Source: Candidatus Bathyarchaeota archaeon
GTDB taxonomy: Archaea > Thermoproteota > Bathyarchaeia > Bathyarchaeales > Bathycorpusculaceae
Direction of reading: 5' to 3'
Assembly: GCA_018396675.1 (NCBI GenBank)
Contig: JAGTQX010000009.1
Coordinates: 1-57,884 of the forward strand
DNA: 57,884 nt
The notes under the pieces were generated by a model that had not been told where the DNA came from, ran no database searches, and was given only the letters and a program-made list of their open reading frames with translations. Each line of letters opens with the position of its first letter. The stretch's first letter is position 1. The position numbers were made by a program, and so were the translations under genes. This document shows positions 44,562 through 54,219 of the stretch, in pieces.

Positions 44562-45662
44562 ATGATTAACAGAAACATAATTCGCAGAATTGTAAACGAA
44601 TACGATGAGCGCAGAATTCGCATAGGCGTTTTAGGCTCCCACTCAGCCTTAGAAATCGCCCACGGCGCACGCCAAGAAGGCTTCGAAACCGTGGTGGTTT
44701 GCCAAAAAGGCCGCGAAAAAACCTACACAAAATATTACCGCAACCTCTTCACCCACGTGCTCCTACTGGACAAGTTTGAAGACATAATGCGCGTGGAAAA
44801 CCTTGAAAAACTTAGGGCATTAAACACGCTTTTTGTGCCTAACCGCTCCTTTTCAGTTTACGTAGGCTACGAAAACATTGAAGAACGCTTCACAGTGCCC
44901 ATAATGGGAAACCGTTTCATGCTGAGGGCTGAAGAACGCACAGCACCGAAAAACCAGTATTATCTGCTCCAGAAAGCGGGAATCTCCACGCCCAGAATTT
45001 TTAAATCTCCAGAAGAGATAGACCGCCTTGTCATAGTTAAAGTGCCAGAAAAACAACGCGCCATTGAAAGAGCCTTCTTCTACGCTTCTTCGCCCGAAGA
45101 ATTCAAGAGAAAAGCTGAAGAACGCATACGCAAAGGCATAATAAGCCCAGAAGCCCTCGAAAAAGCCGTCATAGAAGAGTATGTTTTAGGCGCCAAGTTT
45201 AACGCGAACTTTTTCTGGTCGCCGTTAACAGACGAAATAGAGCTTTTAGGGTTTGACAGGCGAATCCAAACAGACTTGGACGGTGTGCTGGATTTGCCGG
45301 CACAAGAACAGCTAGAACTTAACATTGCAACCCAAAACATTGAAATAGGCCACATGGGCGCTACCATGCGCGAAAGCCAACTGGAAAAAATCTTCGAGGC
45401 TGGAGAACGCTTCGTGGAAACATGCAAAAAAGAGTATCCGCCGGGCATGATTGGGCTTTTCGCGTTGCAGGGCGCCGTTAACAAGAATCTTGAATTCTAC
45501 GTTTTCGACGTAAGCCCCAGAGTGCCCGGCTGCCCATGTGTGGAACCCACATCGCCTTATATGAAATACAAGTACGGCGTGGAAGTTGGCCCGGGCAGGA
45601 GAGTAGCCATGGAGATAAAACGCGCGGTTAAAGAAGGCAGAATTGAGGAAATTGTGACATGA
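44562..45662 (+). CDS. purP: PurP-type formate-dependent AICAR ligase (paralogue A)
   Basis: 366 residues, ATP-grasp fold with PurP signatures: IGVLGSHSALEIAHGARQEG at the N-terminus, EYVLGAKFNANFFW in the middle and FDVSPRVPGCPCV at the end. PurP formylates AICAR with formate and ATP in archaea. It is the first of two adjacent copies, overlapping the second by 4 bp. Confidence 0.88.
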   Translation: MINRNIIRRIVNEYDERRIRIGVLGSHSALEIAHGARQEGFETVVVCQKGREKTYTKYYRNLFTHVLLLDKFEDIMRVENLEKLRALNTLFVPNRSFSVYVGYENIEERFTVPIMGNRFMLRAEERTAPKNQYYLLQKAGISTPRIFKSPEEIDRLVIVKVPEKQRAIERAFFYASSPEEFKRKAEERIRKGIISPEALEKAVIEEYVLGAKFNANFFWSPLTDEIELLGFDRRIQTDLDGVLDLPAQEQLELNIATQNIEIGHMGATMRESQLEKIFEAGERFVETCKKEYPPGMIGLFALQGAVNKNLEFYVFDVSPRVPGCPCVEPTSPYMKYKYGVEVGPGRRVAMEIKRAVKEGRIEEIVT

Positions 45663-46744
45663 TAACCCGTGAAGAAATAAATCAGCTTATAGACCGCTAC
45701 AATGTTAAGAAGTTGACTGTAGGAACCATAGGCTCGCATTCCGCACTGAACATTTTCAAAGGCGCCAAGGAGGAAGGCTTCAGAACAGTTTGCATATGCA
45801 AAGAAAAAGATCTTCTAGTCTACAAGAAGTTCCCGCTGGTGGACGAGTTCATAATAGTGAGCGATTTCACGGAAATTTTGAACGAAAAGGTGCAGGAGTC
45901 GCTTAGGAGGCTTAACACGGTTATTGTTCCACATGGCTCATTTACAGCGTATTTGAGCACTGAACAGTTAACTGATAGCTTTTACGTGCCAATGTTCGGA
46001 AACCGTCAACTTCTCCATTGGGAAGCAAGCCGCGAAAAACAGGAAGAATGGCTGCGAAAAGCTGGATTAAAACTGCCTAGAACATTTGCGAATCCGGAAG
46101 AAATCAGCGGTTTAGCCATAGCTAAACTTCCAGGTGCGAAAGGTGGAAGAGGTTATTTTTTGGCGAATTCGGCAGAATCCTTCAAGAGAAAAGTTAAAGA
46201 AATGATGCACCGCGGTTTGCTCAGCAAGGAGGATGCGGAAAAGATACATTTGCAAGAGTATGTTCTAGGCGTGAACGTTTACCCGCACTATTTCTCGTCA
46301 ATTATAGATGATGATGTGGAATTTTTTGGAGTGGATAAACGTTATGAATCAACAGTGGACGCAATCGGAAGAGTGCCAGCGAATGAGCAGATTGAGGTGG
46401 GGATAACGCCAACATACACTATTGTGGGCAACATTCCACTGACGCTTCGCGAATCGCTACTGCCAGAACTGTTAAAGATGGGCGACAACGTGCAGAAAAC
46501 AGCGAAGGAACTGGCTCCGCCGGGAATAATAGGGCCGTTCTGTCTGGAAACCGTCATCACGGACAGCCTTGAAATTTACACTTTTGAAATTTCGGCGCGC
46601 ATCGTGGCGGGAACAAATGTTGGCATCGGAACGGCGCCATACGCCTATTTGAAATATGGCGAAAACATGTATACGGGCAGAAGAATAGCCCTAGAAATTA
46701 AGAAAGCCTTAAAAAATGGGCGAATCCGGGAAGTAGTCGCATAG
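45659..46744 (+). CDS. purP: PurP-type formate-dependent AICAR ligase (paralogue B)
   Basis: 361 residues. N-terminal VGTIGSHSALNIFKGAKEEG, central EYVLGVNVYPHYFSS, C-terminal EISARIVAGTNVGIG. The end ISARIVAGTN is the usual PurP form, whereas paralogue A has VSPRVPGCPC, so B looks the more conventional copy. ATP-grasp contacts appear kept in both. Which one is catalytic cannot be settled here. Confidence 0.88.
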   Translation: MITREEINQLIDRYNVKKLTVGTIGSHSALNIFKGAKEEGFRTVCICKEKDLLVYKKFPLVDEFIIVSDFTEILNEKVQESLRRLNTVIVPHGSFTAYLSTEQLTDSFYVPMFGNRQLLHWEASREKQEEWLRKAGLKLPRTFANPEEISGLAIAKLPGAKGGRGYFLANSAESFKRKVKEMMHRGLLSKEDAEKIHLQEYVLGVNVYPHYFSSIIDDDVEFFGVDKRYESTVDAIGRVPANEQIEVGITPTYTIVGNIPLTLRESLLPELLKMGDNVQKTAKELAPPGIIGPFCLETVITDSLEIYTFEISARIVAGTNVGIGTAPYAYLKYGENMYTGRRIALEIKKALKNGRIREVVA

Positions 46745-46829
46745 AAGAAACTTCTATTCGATTCTTACATACACCATTATAAGGGCGAAGTAAGCCCTTT
46801 TTTCTTTTGGAGAAAGGAGAGAAACGCGA

Positions 46830-47018
46830 TTGTCTGAATCCTACGGCTGGCTCTTCGTCGACTTCATACCCTTACTATACGAGAAAAGACGCGTGGCAAG
46901 ACAGCTTCAAGTGGAAACTTGGCTTGACCTAACCCAGCTTCTGAACGAGCTGAAACTTGAGGTAGCTGAAATAAATGGGCAGCAAAACACGCAAGCAAAA
47001 GTAGACTACATTGTTTAG
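46830..47018 (+). CDS. Small hypothetical protein
   Basis: 62 residues from TTG with AAAGGAG about 15 bases upstream. Mixed helical sequence (WLFVDFIPLLYEKRR, WLDLTQLLNELKLEV). No family known. It converges with the kinase gene, with a 4-bp overlap of 3' ends. Confidence 0.5.
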   Translation: MSESYGWLFVDFIPLLYEKRRVARQLQVETWLDLTQLLNELKLEVAEINGQQNTQAKVDYIV

Positions 47019-47770
47019 AGACCGCAAACTTTCAGCACCGCTTCAAAGTTTCGGCGGTTTCTACGCGTTTTATATTGTCTCAACGCATCTATTATGACTT
47101 TTTTGTCTTTTACGCCGATTTTATGGGTTATTTTTTCGGCGACAACACCACGGATAAAAAGGAATTGAGCTATTGAAGTAACATTTGAAGGTCTACGGTT
47201 CAGACTGGCAGTTTCAAAGTCAACTATGAACGGCTTGTTTTCGCCGTCAACAATCAAGTGTTTCGGAGCGTGGCTTAACTCGCCGTGGTCCAATCCGTAT
47301 TCGTCAAGGCGCCAACATTGTTCAAGGACGTCGCACAGAACTGTTTTCAAACATGATTTTTTCACGTGCTTCTCCAGCCATTGAGGAAACAGAACGCCAT
47401 CTATGAACTGCATCAGGAGAAAGTTTCGGCTAACGTCCACAAGCCTCGGTCCAACATCAATGGAATTTGCTGCCTTAAGCATTTTGGCTTCGTTCTGCAT
47501 TTTAGCGCGGTCAGCGTCAACTCTGCGAATCTTTAAGGCTAACTTTTCACTTTTTCGGTAGGCTATCAAGACTATGCCAACGCAGCCTTTACCTAAAACA
47601 GGCAAATTAGAAACCTTTTTTCCGCCGCTAAATTCTAGTGCTGTGACACCAAGTTTCTCCAGTTCCCTCAAACGTTTATTGAACTCACTTTCACTCGGTT
47701 TTGGGTAACATATAACAGAGGCGTGCTCTCCACGAAGTTCTCTTATGGAAACCGCTGAGTCTTTTTTCAT
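47015..47770 (-). CDS. Archaeal serine/threonine kinase-like protein (COG2112 type)
   Basis: 251 residues with a compact kinase fold: glycine loop LGKGCVGIVLIA, ALKIRR (VAIK lysine), a catalytic-loop region LDHGELSHAPKHLIVDG, and IVDFETAS in place of DFG. The catalytic-loop acid is Glu rather than Asp (HGELS, where RIO kinases have HGDLS), so activity may differ. Related by pattern to the archaeal COG2112 predicted kinases. Substrate unknown. Confidence 0.72.
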   Translation of the reverse strand: MKKDSAVSIRELRGEHASVICYPKPSESEFNKRLRELEKLGVTALEFSGGKKVSNLPVLGKGCVGIVLIAYRKSEKLALKIRRVDADRAKMQNEAKMLKAANSIDVGPRLVDVSRNFLLMQFIDGVLFPQWLEKHVKKSCLKTVLCDVLEQCWRLDEYGLDHGELSHAPKHLIVDGENKPFIVDFETASLNRRPSNVTSIAQFLFIRGVVAEKITHKIGVKDKKVIIDALRQYKTRRNRRNFEAVLKVCGL

Positions 47771-47853
47771 TTACCACACTTAAAAAATGCTAACGTTAAC
47801 GAAGGTTAAAAAAACTGTGTTGAGCAAAATAGGAAAAGAGGGTGCGATGTGTT

Positions 47854-50073
47854 TTACTCTTCTTCGTAGAATTCTTCTGCTCTCGGCGGTGTTGGACTTA
47901 AGCCTCTGCGTTCACGAATCTGTCTTATGACGTCTGCCTGCATTGATTCTGGCACTGGCGCCCAACGGCTAAACTGGGTTGCCCAGAATGCTCTGCCCTG
48001 TGTTGAAGAGCGCAGTTCGTCGGCTATCCCGAAGGATTCTGCAACTGGAAGTTCAGCCTTAACTATAACCATGTCCTCCTCGTTAACCATGTCAAGAATT
48101 CTGCCTCTGCGCTTCTGCAAAAGCGATATTACTGGGCTTACGAAGTCGTTTGGAACCTTACACTCAAAACTCATTATTGGCTCCAAAAGTTTCGGCTCGC
48201 TTAAGAGGAAGGCACACCATATGGGGCGCCAAGTCATCGGGAGAATCTGCGCTGGACCACGGTGCACAGGGTCTTCGTGAACCATTATGTCTTCAAGGTT
48301 AACTTTAAGCCCGTAAGCCGGCTCCTTTGCTAGTACACATGAGTACATGGCTTCTCTAAAGCCGGATTTTATATGGTCTAAAACTTCTTCAACGTATTGT
48401 CTTCCCTTTATTCGGTTAACGAGAACGTTTGTGCCTTCGATTGCGATTAGGTTGCGTGCATCATCAGTTGACCAGCCGAACTCCTTCGTGAGAAGTTTTT
48501 GCCTTTCGTCACGTGTTTGCATTTCCGAAATCTTTTCGGATTTTATTGCTTCTATCACGCCTTCTGAAAGTTTTTCAATGGTTACCCAAAGCTTGTTGTG
48601 TTTGTTGGGGCTTTTACCCATTATCGGCGGTCCTTTATAATCGCGGCTTATGGTTTCACGGTAAATCACGATGGGTTTACTTATTTTAACTTTCAAGCCA
48701 GCCTCTTGCATTCGGTAAGCCGTAACCTCTAGGTGTAGTTCGCCCATGCCGCTTAGCAAGTATTGACCGCTTTCCTTGTCTATTCTGAAATGCAGGTTTG
48801 GGTCTTCAAGCGTAAGCTTGTGAATAACCTTATCAAAAAGCGGTAAGTCTTTAACGTCTTCAGGCTCTACGGCAACAGTTACCACAGGGTCTGAAACATA
48901 TTTTAGGCCTTCAAAGGGCTGGGTTTCAACGCCTTCTTCTGCAATGGTTTCGCCAACGTGAAGCGAAGGCAGCCCTGAAAGTGCCGCGATGTTGCCTGCT
49001 GGGACACGGTCCACTATCACTCGGTCGGCGGCCATGCTCATGTAAACTTGCTGTATTGTGCCTTTCTGGCGGGCGGTTACGAGGCGAACAGTTTTTCCTC
49101 TTTCAACAGCGCCGCTGAAAACTCGCCCAATAGCAACAACGCCGCTGTGAGGGTCAACTTCGATTGTGGTTACGCACATGAGAAGCGGCCCGTTCGGGTC
49201 AACTTTAGCCATGGCCTTGCCCACAGAACTGTTTGCATCTCCAGGCCAGATTTGACTCTGCCTGTATGGTTGGGCTTGCAACGGGTTCGGCAAGTGCTCG
49301 CAAAACATGTCCAATATTGGCTCGTATAACGGGGCTTTTTTGCTTAGGGCTTCAACTTTTTTTCCAATGTCTTCTGGCGCTCCAGAATAAGCGTCAATTA
49401 TGTCCTTGAATGATATGCCCTTGGCTTTCATGTGCGGCAAGTTTAAACCCCACTTGTGAAGAGCCGAACCGAAGGCTACCCGCCCATCTTCAACCGATAC
49501 TTGCCAATCTTTTTTATGTTCTGGAGGCGCGTATTTTTCTATCAAGTTGTTTATTCTAAGGATTATTTTTGCGAATTTCCGTTGAATCTCTTCTGGAGTA
49601 AGTTTCAACTCTTTTATTAGGCGGTCCACTTTATTGATGAAGAGAATCGGTTTAACTCTTTCTCGGAGAGCCTGCATCAAGACGGTTTCTGTTTGTGTCA
49701 TTGGGCCTTCAACGGCGTCGACAACGACAAGGGCTCCGTCCACGGCGCGGAGGCTTCTGGTTACGGCTCCGCTGAAGTCTATGTGTCCAGGCGTGTCAAT
49801 GAGGTTTATGAGGTATTCGACGCCTTTGTATTCGTGGACTAGGCTGATGTTTGATGCGAAAACAGTCATCTGCCGCTTCTGTTCGAGTTCCCAAGAGTCT
49901 AGGAAAAGTTTCTGTCCAGCAACCTGTTCGCTTATTATGCCTGCCGCGGCCAAAAGACTGTCTGAAAGCGTTGTTTTTCCATGGTCTACATGCGCGATTA
50001 TACTTGTGTTTCTTATTCTTTCAGGAGTGTTCATCAGTTTTACGATTTCTTCAACTTGCCTATAACGTCCCAT
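47854..50073 (-). CDS. fusA: Translation elongation factor EF-2 (diphthamide-His copy)
   Basis: 739 residues, full EF-2. G1 AHVDHGKTT (28-36), G3 DTPGHIDF, G4 NKVD, SPNKHN in domain IV, and the diphthamide loop HEDPVHRGPAQ with His604. Switch I reads RQMTV (67-71) rather than the usual RGITI, though the Thr is kept, and the loop after the diphthamide His reads PMTWRPIW rather than P-x-V-R-R/x-A. It ends with the Sulfolobus-like RAFWATQFSRWAPVP. Divergent from the second EF-2. Confidence 0.95.
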   Translation of the reverse strand: MGRYRQVEEIVKLMNTPERIRNTSIIAHVDHGKTTLSDSLLAAAGIISEQVAGQKLFLDSWELEQKRQMTVFASNISLVHEYKGVEYLINLIDTPGHIDFSGAVTRSLRAVDGALVVVDAVEGPMTQTETVLMQALRERVKPILFINKVDRLIKELKLTPEEIQRKFAKIILRINNLIEKYAPPEHKKDWQVSVEDGRVAFGSALHKWGLNLPHMKAKGISFKDIIDAYSGAPEDIGKKVEALSKKAPLYEPILDMFCEHLPNPLQAQPYRQSQIWPGDANSSVGKAMAKVDPNGPLLMCVTTIEVDPHSGVVAIGRVFSGAVERGKTVRLVTARQKGTIQQVYMSMAADRVIVDRVPAGNIAALSGLPSLHVGETIAEEGVETQPFEGLKYVSDPVVTVAVEPEDVKDLPLFDKVIHKLTLEDPNLHFRIDKESGQYLLSGMGELHLEVTAYRMQEAGLKVKISKPIVIYRETISRDYKGPPIMGKSPNKHNKLWVTIEKLSEGVIEAIKSEKISEMQTRDERQKLLTKEFGWSTDDARNLIAIEGTNVLVNRIKGRQYVEEVLDHIKSGFREAMYSCVLAKEPAYGLKVNLEDIMVHEDPVHRGPAQILPMTWRPIWCAFLLSEPKLLEPIMSFECKVPNDFVSPVISLLQKRRGRILDMVNEEDMVIVKAELPVAESFGIADELRSSTQGRAFWATQFSRWAPVPESMQADVIRQIRERRGLSPTPPRAEEFYEEE

Positions 50074-50299
50074 AACCTAAACCTTCCCTGTATTGGATAA
50101 CCGCTAAACTGAATTTTAATTGTTGAATATGATGTTGTTTTCTGAAATACATTATATTTCACATACTGGATAGGCTACATGGATGTGAAAAATGAGTCAT
50201 ATTAACTTTTTGCATGCTATAGCAAGTTGCACTGCATACAGCTCCACAAGACTTTTAAGATTTAGGAAAACCCTTGTCTCTTGGTTTGTACCCTAGAAT

Positions 50300-52540
50300 A
50301 TGAAATTTAATGCTGGGAGAATTCTAGCCTTGCCCAAGTTTAAGCAAACCACTGAAATCCTCAAACTCATGAACAGAAAGGAAAACATCCGCAACATCGG
50401 CATAATCGCTCACATAGACCATGGAAAAACAACCATGACGGACTCGCTTTTAGCAGAGTCTGGCTTGCTATCGCCGAGAATCGCCGGTGAGGCACGGGCA
50501 CTGGATTATTTAGAAGAAGAACAAAAACGTGGAATCACCATTAAAACAGCGAACATTTCGCTTCTGCATGAAGTTGACGGGCGCGCATATGTAATAAATT
50601 TGATAGATACGCCTGGGCATGTGGACTTCACGGGCAAGGTTACACGGGCTTTAAGAGCTCTAGACGGCGCAGTGGTTGTCGTAGATGCTGTTGAGGAAAT
50701 TATGGTTCAGACAGAAACAGTAACGCGTCAAGCCTTGGAAGAGAGGGTTCAACCAGTCCTCTTCATCAATAAAGTTGACCGCCTAATAAAAGAGCTAAAG
50801 CTTAATCAAAACGAAATCCAGAACAAGCTGATTCGCATAATCAACGACTTCAACAATTTGATAGAGCTTTATGGCGAACCAGAATTTAAGAACAAATGGA
50901 AAGTTGACCCAAACAAAGAAACAGTGGCTTTCGGTTCCGCTCTGCACCGCTGGGGTTTCACGCTGAAAATTGCAAATGAAAAAGGCGTAAAATTCAGCGA
51001 TGTAATAGAAGCCTACAATAGGAGAGAACAGCAAAAGCTTGCGGACATTATCCCGCTCCACAACGCCATTCTAGATATGGTTGTCAAAAATGTTCCAAAC
51101 CCCGTCGAAGCACAGGCATACAGGTTGCCAAAAATATGGAAAGGCGATTTGAACACTGAAATTGGAAAAGCAATGCTGAACTGCGACGACGACGGACCGA
51201 CTGTAATGTGCATAACAATGGCGCAGATAGACCCGCATGCTGGGCTGGTTACAACTGGAAGACTTTTTTCCGGTTCAGTTAAGGAAGGCGACCACATCTA
51301 TCTTGTCAGTGCAAGAAAGGACCATCAGATTCAACAAGTTTCCATTTACATGGGCGCCTTCAGGGAAGCAGCAAGCCAAGTTACCGCAGGCAACATCGCG
51401 GCGCTTTTGGGCATAGAGACTGCAAGAGCAGGCGAAACCCTTGTTGACTTTGCACATAAAGACTTCATGGTGCCGTTTGAACGCATAAAATACGTTTCTG
51501 AACCAGTCGTAACCGTGGCGCTTGAACCACGACATCCCAAAGACTTGCCGCGTCTGGTTTACGCCTTGAACATGCTCTGCATAGAAGACCCAAACCTTAA
51601 AGCAACAGTAAACAAGGAGACAGGCGAATACTTGCTAAGCGGCATGGGCGAACTACACCTAGAAATCGCTGTAAAATTCTTGAAAAACTACGCTGATGGA
51701 TTAGAGATTACCGCTTCAAAACCAATAGTTGTTTACAGGGAAAGCGTTGATAAAAAAGGCAAAATATTTATGGCAAAAAGCCCCAACAAACACAATGCAT
51801 TTTGGGTTCAAGTTGAACCTTTAGATGAAAAAGTCATAAACCTAATGGAAAAAGGTGAAATCGCCGAAGAAACCGAACGGAAGCAGATGGAAAAAATTCT
51901 TTTAGAAAAGGCAGGGTATTCGGTAGAAGAAGCTGAAAACGTTTTAGCGATAGACGAACACAAAAACATGCTCATAAACTCGGCGAAGAGCACGCAGTAT
52001 CTTTATGAATCTATGGAATCGATAATCAATGGTTTCAGATGGGCGTGTAGAGCTGGACCGCTGTGCGAAGAGCCTATGCGTGGAGTAAAAGTCAAACTTA
52101 CAGACGTAAAGCTGCATGAAAATCCAACATACCGCGGTTCAGCGCAAATCATGCCAACCGTACGCCGCGCAGTTTTTGGTTCTTTTTTGACTGCTAAACC
52201 ATCACTTCTGGAGCCAGTTTACAAAATTAACGTTTCAGTTCCTACACGGTTTGTCGGCGAATGCTCAAACATAATCACTAAAAAACGGGGAAAAATCCTG
52301 ACTTCAGAACATAAAGGCGTGCTAACACTTATTACGGGTTACATTCCAGTCGCGGAAACATTCAGTTTGACGGCTGAAATGCGTTCAGCAACTTCTGGAC
52401 ACGCCTTTTGGCAGTGCACCTTTCACAAATGGGAGAGAATCCCCGAAAACTTAGCTGCGGAAATAGTAAGGCAAATTCGCGAGAGAAAAGGCTTATCATT
52501 GGATAATCTTACGTTTGGTTCTTTTGTGAATGAAGCGTGA
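50300..52540 (+). CDS. EF-2 paralogue with Tyr at the diphthamide position
   Basis: 746 residues, all five EF-2 domains. G1 AHIDHGKTT (38-46), switch I RGITI (78-82), DTPGHVDF, NKVD, KSPNKHN. In domain IV the diphthamide loop is HENPTYRGSAQ: Tyr611 (codon TAC at 52130-52132) replaces the modified His. The rest of domains I-III is Sulfolobus-like. GTPase residues are intact, so it may be a functional but unmodified factor. Its stop overlaps the glycosylase frame. Confidence 0.93.
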   Translation: MKFNAGRILALPKFKQTTEILKLMNRKENIRNIGIIAHIDHGKTTMTDSLLAESGLLSPRIAGEARALDYLEEEQKRGITIKTANISLLHEVDGRAYVINLIDTPGHVDFTGKVTRALRALDGAVVVVDAVEEIMVQTETVTRQALEERVQPVLFINKVDRLIKELKLNQNEIQNKLIRIINDFNNLIELYGEPEFKNKWKVDPNKETVAFGSALHRWGFTLKIANEKGVKFSDVIEAYNRREQQKLADIIPLHNAILDMVVKNVPNPVEAQAYRLPKIWKGDLNTEIGKAMLNCDDDGPTVMCITMAQIDPHAGLVTTGRLFSGSVKEGDHIYLVSARKDHQIQQVSIYMGAFREAASQVTAGNIAALLGIETARAGETLVDFAHKDFMVPFERIKYVSEPVVTVALEPRHPKDLPRLVYALNMLCIEDPNLKATVNKETGEYLLSGMGELHLEIAVKFLKNYADGLEITASKPIVVYRESVDKKGKIFMAKSPNKHNAFWVQVEPLDEKVINLMEKGEIAEETERKQMEKILLEKAGYSVEEAENVLAIDEHKNMLINSAKSTQYLYESMESIINGFRWACRAGPLCEEPMRGVKVKLTDVKLHENPTYRGSAQIMPTVRRAVFGSFLTAKPSLLEPVYKINVSVPTRFVGECSNIITKKRGKILTSEHKGVLTLITGYIPVAETFSLTAEMRSATSGHAFWQCTFHKWERIPENLAAEIVRQIRERKGLSLDNLTFGSFVNEA

Positions 52541-53439
52541 TTCCCATGAAACTAGTTTTAGAGCCTTCGCAACCATTCAACTTGGAGTTGACGCTTTGCT
52601 GTGGACAAGTTTTCAGATGGGAAAAAATCGGTGAATGGTGGTTCGGCGTCGCCGACGACAAAGCCTTCAAAGTGAGGCAAACTGGCAGAACACTTGAGTT
52701 CGAAAACGTCAGCCAAGACTTTGTAGAAAAATATTTTGGGCTAGATAACGATTTGCCGGCAATCCTAAAACAAATTACGCGAGACGCACATGTCACACAC
52801 GCAGTTAAAGCCCTAGAAGGTTTACGTATAATCCGCCAAGACCTGTGGGAGTGCCTAATCTCCTACATATGCGCAACCTACAAAAACATCCCCTCCATAA
52901 AACAAATGCTTTTCAACCTATCCCGAAAATTTGGATGCGAAACAGTGCTGGATGGGCGCTTGCTTTACACTTTTCCAACAGCTGAAAGGCTTGCACATAC
53001 AAGCTTGAAAGAGCTAGCCGAGTGTGGTTTGGGCTATAGAGCGAGATACGTTTTGGAAACCGCCCAAAAGGTTGCAAGCGGCGAATTCAACATTGAAAAA
53101 CTGAAAACCCAAAACTACGGTGAAGCTAGAAACGCGCTGCTTTGCTTGAAAGGCGTCGGCTTGAAAGTTGCTGACTGCGTCTCGCTTTTTGCACTTGAAA
53201 AGTTTGAGGCTTTCCCTGTGGATGTTTGGATGAAACGTGTAATTATAAGGCACTATGCAAACCATTTTGAAGAAGATTTCGTTAAAAAAATTTCGCTTAA
53301 AAAATCGCTGACAAAAGCGGATTATGAAAAGCTTAACAGTTTCGGAAGAAAATATTTTGGAGAATATGCGGGTTACGCGCAAGAATACCTTTACCATTTT
53401 GAAAGAATAAGCAGCAAAGGCGAAAAGAGTTCATATTAA
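52537..53439 (+). CDS. ogg: 8-oxoguanine DNA glycosylase, Ogg1-type
   Basis: Excises oxidised guanine and cuts the abasic site. 300 residues from GTG at 52537, or 297 from the ATG at 52546. N-terminal domain CGQVFRWEKIGEWW; helix-hairpin-helix GVGLKVADC with the catalytic Lys210, and VDVWMKR with the Asp229 that activates it. The C-terminus is typical Ogg length. It overlaps the EF-2 paralogue stop by 4 bp. Confidence 0.9.
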   Translation: MIPMKLVLEPSQPFNLELTLCCGQVFRWEKIGEWWFGVADDKAFKVRQTGRTLEFENVSQDFVEKYFGLDNDLPAILKQITRDAHVTHAVKALEGLRIIRQDLWECLISYICATYKNIPSIKQMLFNLSRKFGCETVLDGRLLYTFPTAERLAHTSLKELAECGLGYRARYVLETAQKVASGEFNIEKLKTQNYGEARNALLCLKGVGLKVADCVSLFALEKFEAFPVDVWMKRVIIRHYANHFEEDFVKKISLKKSLTKADYEKLNSFGRKYFGEYAGYAQEYLYHFERISSKGEKSSY

Positions 53440-53793
53440 GCTTTTTTCTTCAAGCGTTTTCGCCGCTTCGCTTCCATGAGTGGTCGCTACTGTTATAGCA
53501 TCAGAAACAAGCTTCTCTGCATCTGCGTAATTATGCCTTCTAGTCTTTTCAGCAGCCTCTTGAAGTTTCACGGCGATACTTCTAAACCCGCCAATCTGGG
53601 AAGCGTTAGCCGCGATGTTAACCTCAACCGTCACTGCGCCGAAATAAGCCGCCAACAGCTTTTCAGCACCTACAATTTCCGCTTCTTCTTTTAAACTCTT
53701 CAAAGCTTGCAGAAGATTTGAAGCAACAATGAGACTTGTCTTAATTTTCTCGGCATAATGAAAGGCAACAAAGGCTGTTCTGGCTTCCGACAA
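53431..53793 (-). CDS. Helical hypothetical protein
   Basis: 120 residues, almost entirely alpha-helical by composition (Ala, Glu, Lys, Leu-rich; about four helices, repeat-like). No Cys or catalytic motif. Not assigned. It converges with the glycosylase gene and ends 9 bp into it. The upstream thioredoxin-like gene is 6 bp away on the same strand. Confidence 0.55.
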   Translation of the reverse strand: MSEARTAFVAFHYAEKIKTSLIVASNLLQALKSLKEEAEIVGAEKLLAAYFGAVTVEVNIAANASQIGGFRSIAVKLQEAAEKTRRHNYADAEKLVSDAITVATTHGSEAAKTLEEKSLI

Positions 53794-53799
53794 AACATG

Positions 53800-54111
53800 T
53801 CATCTCTGCTTGTTCTCGTAGGAAACGCGGGTTCGCCACTTTTCAAGCCTCTTCCGCACCTCTTCCTCAAGCCTCTCCTTTGACATTAAATGTCCTCTAA
53901 CTATTACCTCATCATTGAAGACTATGCTCGGAGTGCTCATAATCTGATATGCAAGCCCTTCCTCTAACCCTTCTTTAGTGCTCATGCTAACTTCTCTATA
54001 ACCTAACCCAAGTTTCTGAGCAACCTCAAAAACAATCTGCTTAGCAACTGGACAAACTGAGCAACTCGGCAAAGTGAAGACCTTCAACTCTAAAGCTTCA
54101 TGCGCACACAT
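53800..54111 (-). CDS. Thioredoxin/glutaredoxin-like protein
   Basis: 103 residues. Active-site CSVCP (CxxC, about 17-20) follows the first strand LKVFTLPS, and a cis-Pro region TPSIVFND (about 58-65) is present: the thioredoxin fold. It probably serves as a small thiol reductant; specific partners unknown. Operon with the helical gene downstream. Confidence 0.85.
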   Translation of the reverse strand: MCAHEALELKVFTLPSCSVCPVAKQIVFEVAQKLGLGYREVSMSTKEGLEEGLAYQIMSTPSIVFNDEVIVRGHLMSKERLEEEVRKRLEKWRTRVSYENKQR

Positions 54112-54219
54112 AAACCTAAATTATCATAACATTATCCTTAAAATCGTTTTGATAACACATAAAAACTGGAAACGTTTAAATTCCATCTAAAAACGAATAA
54201 TAATGGGTCCTTAAAAGTC

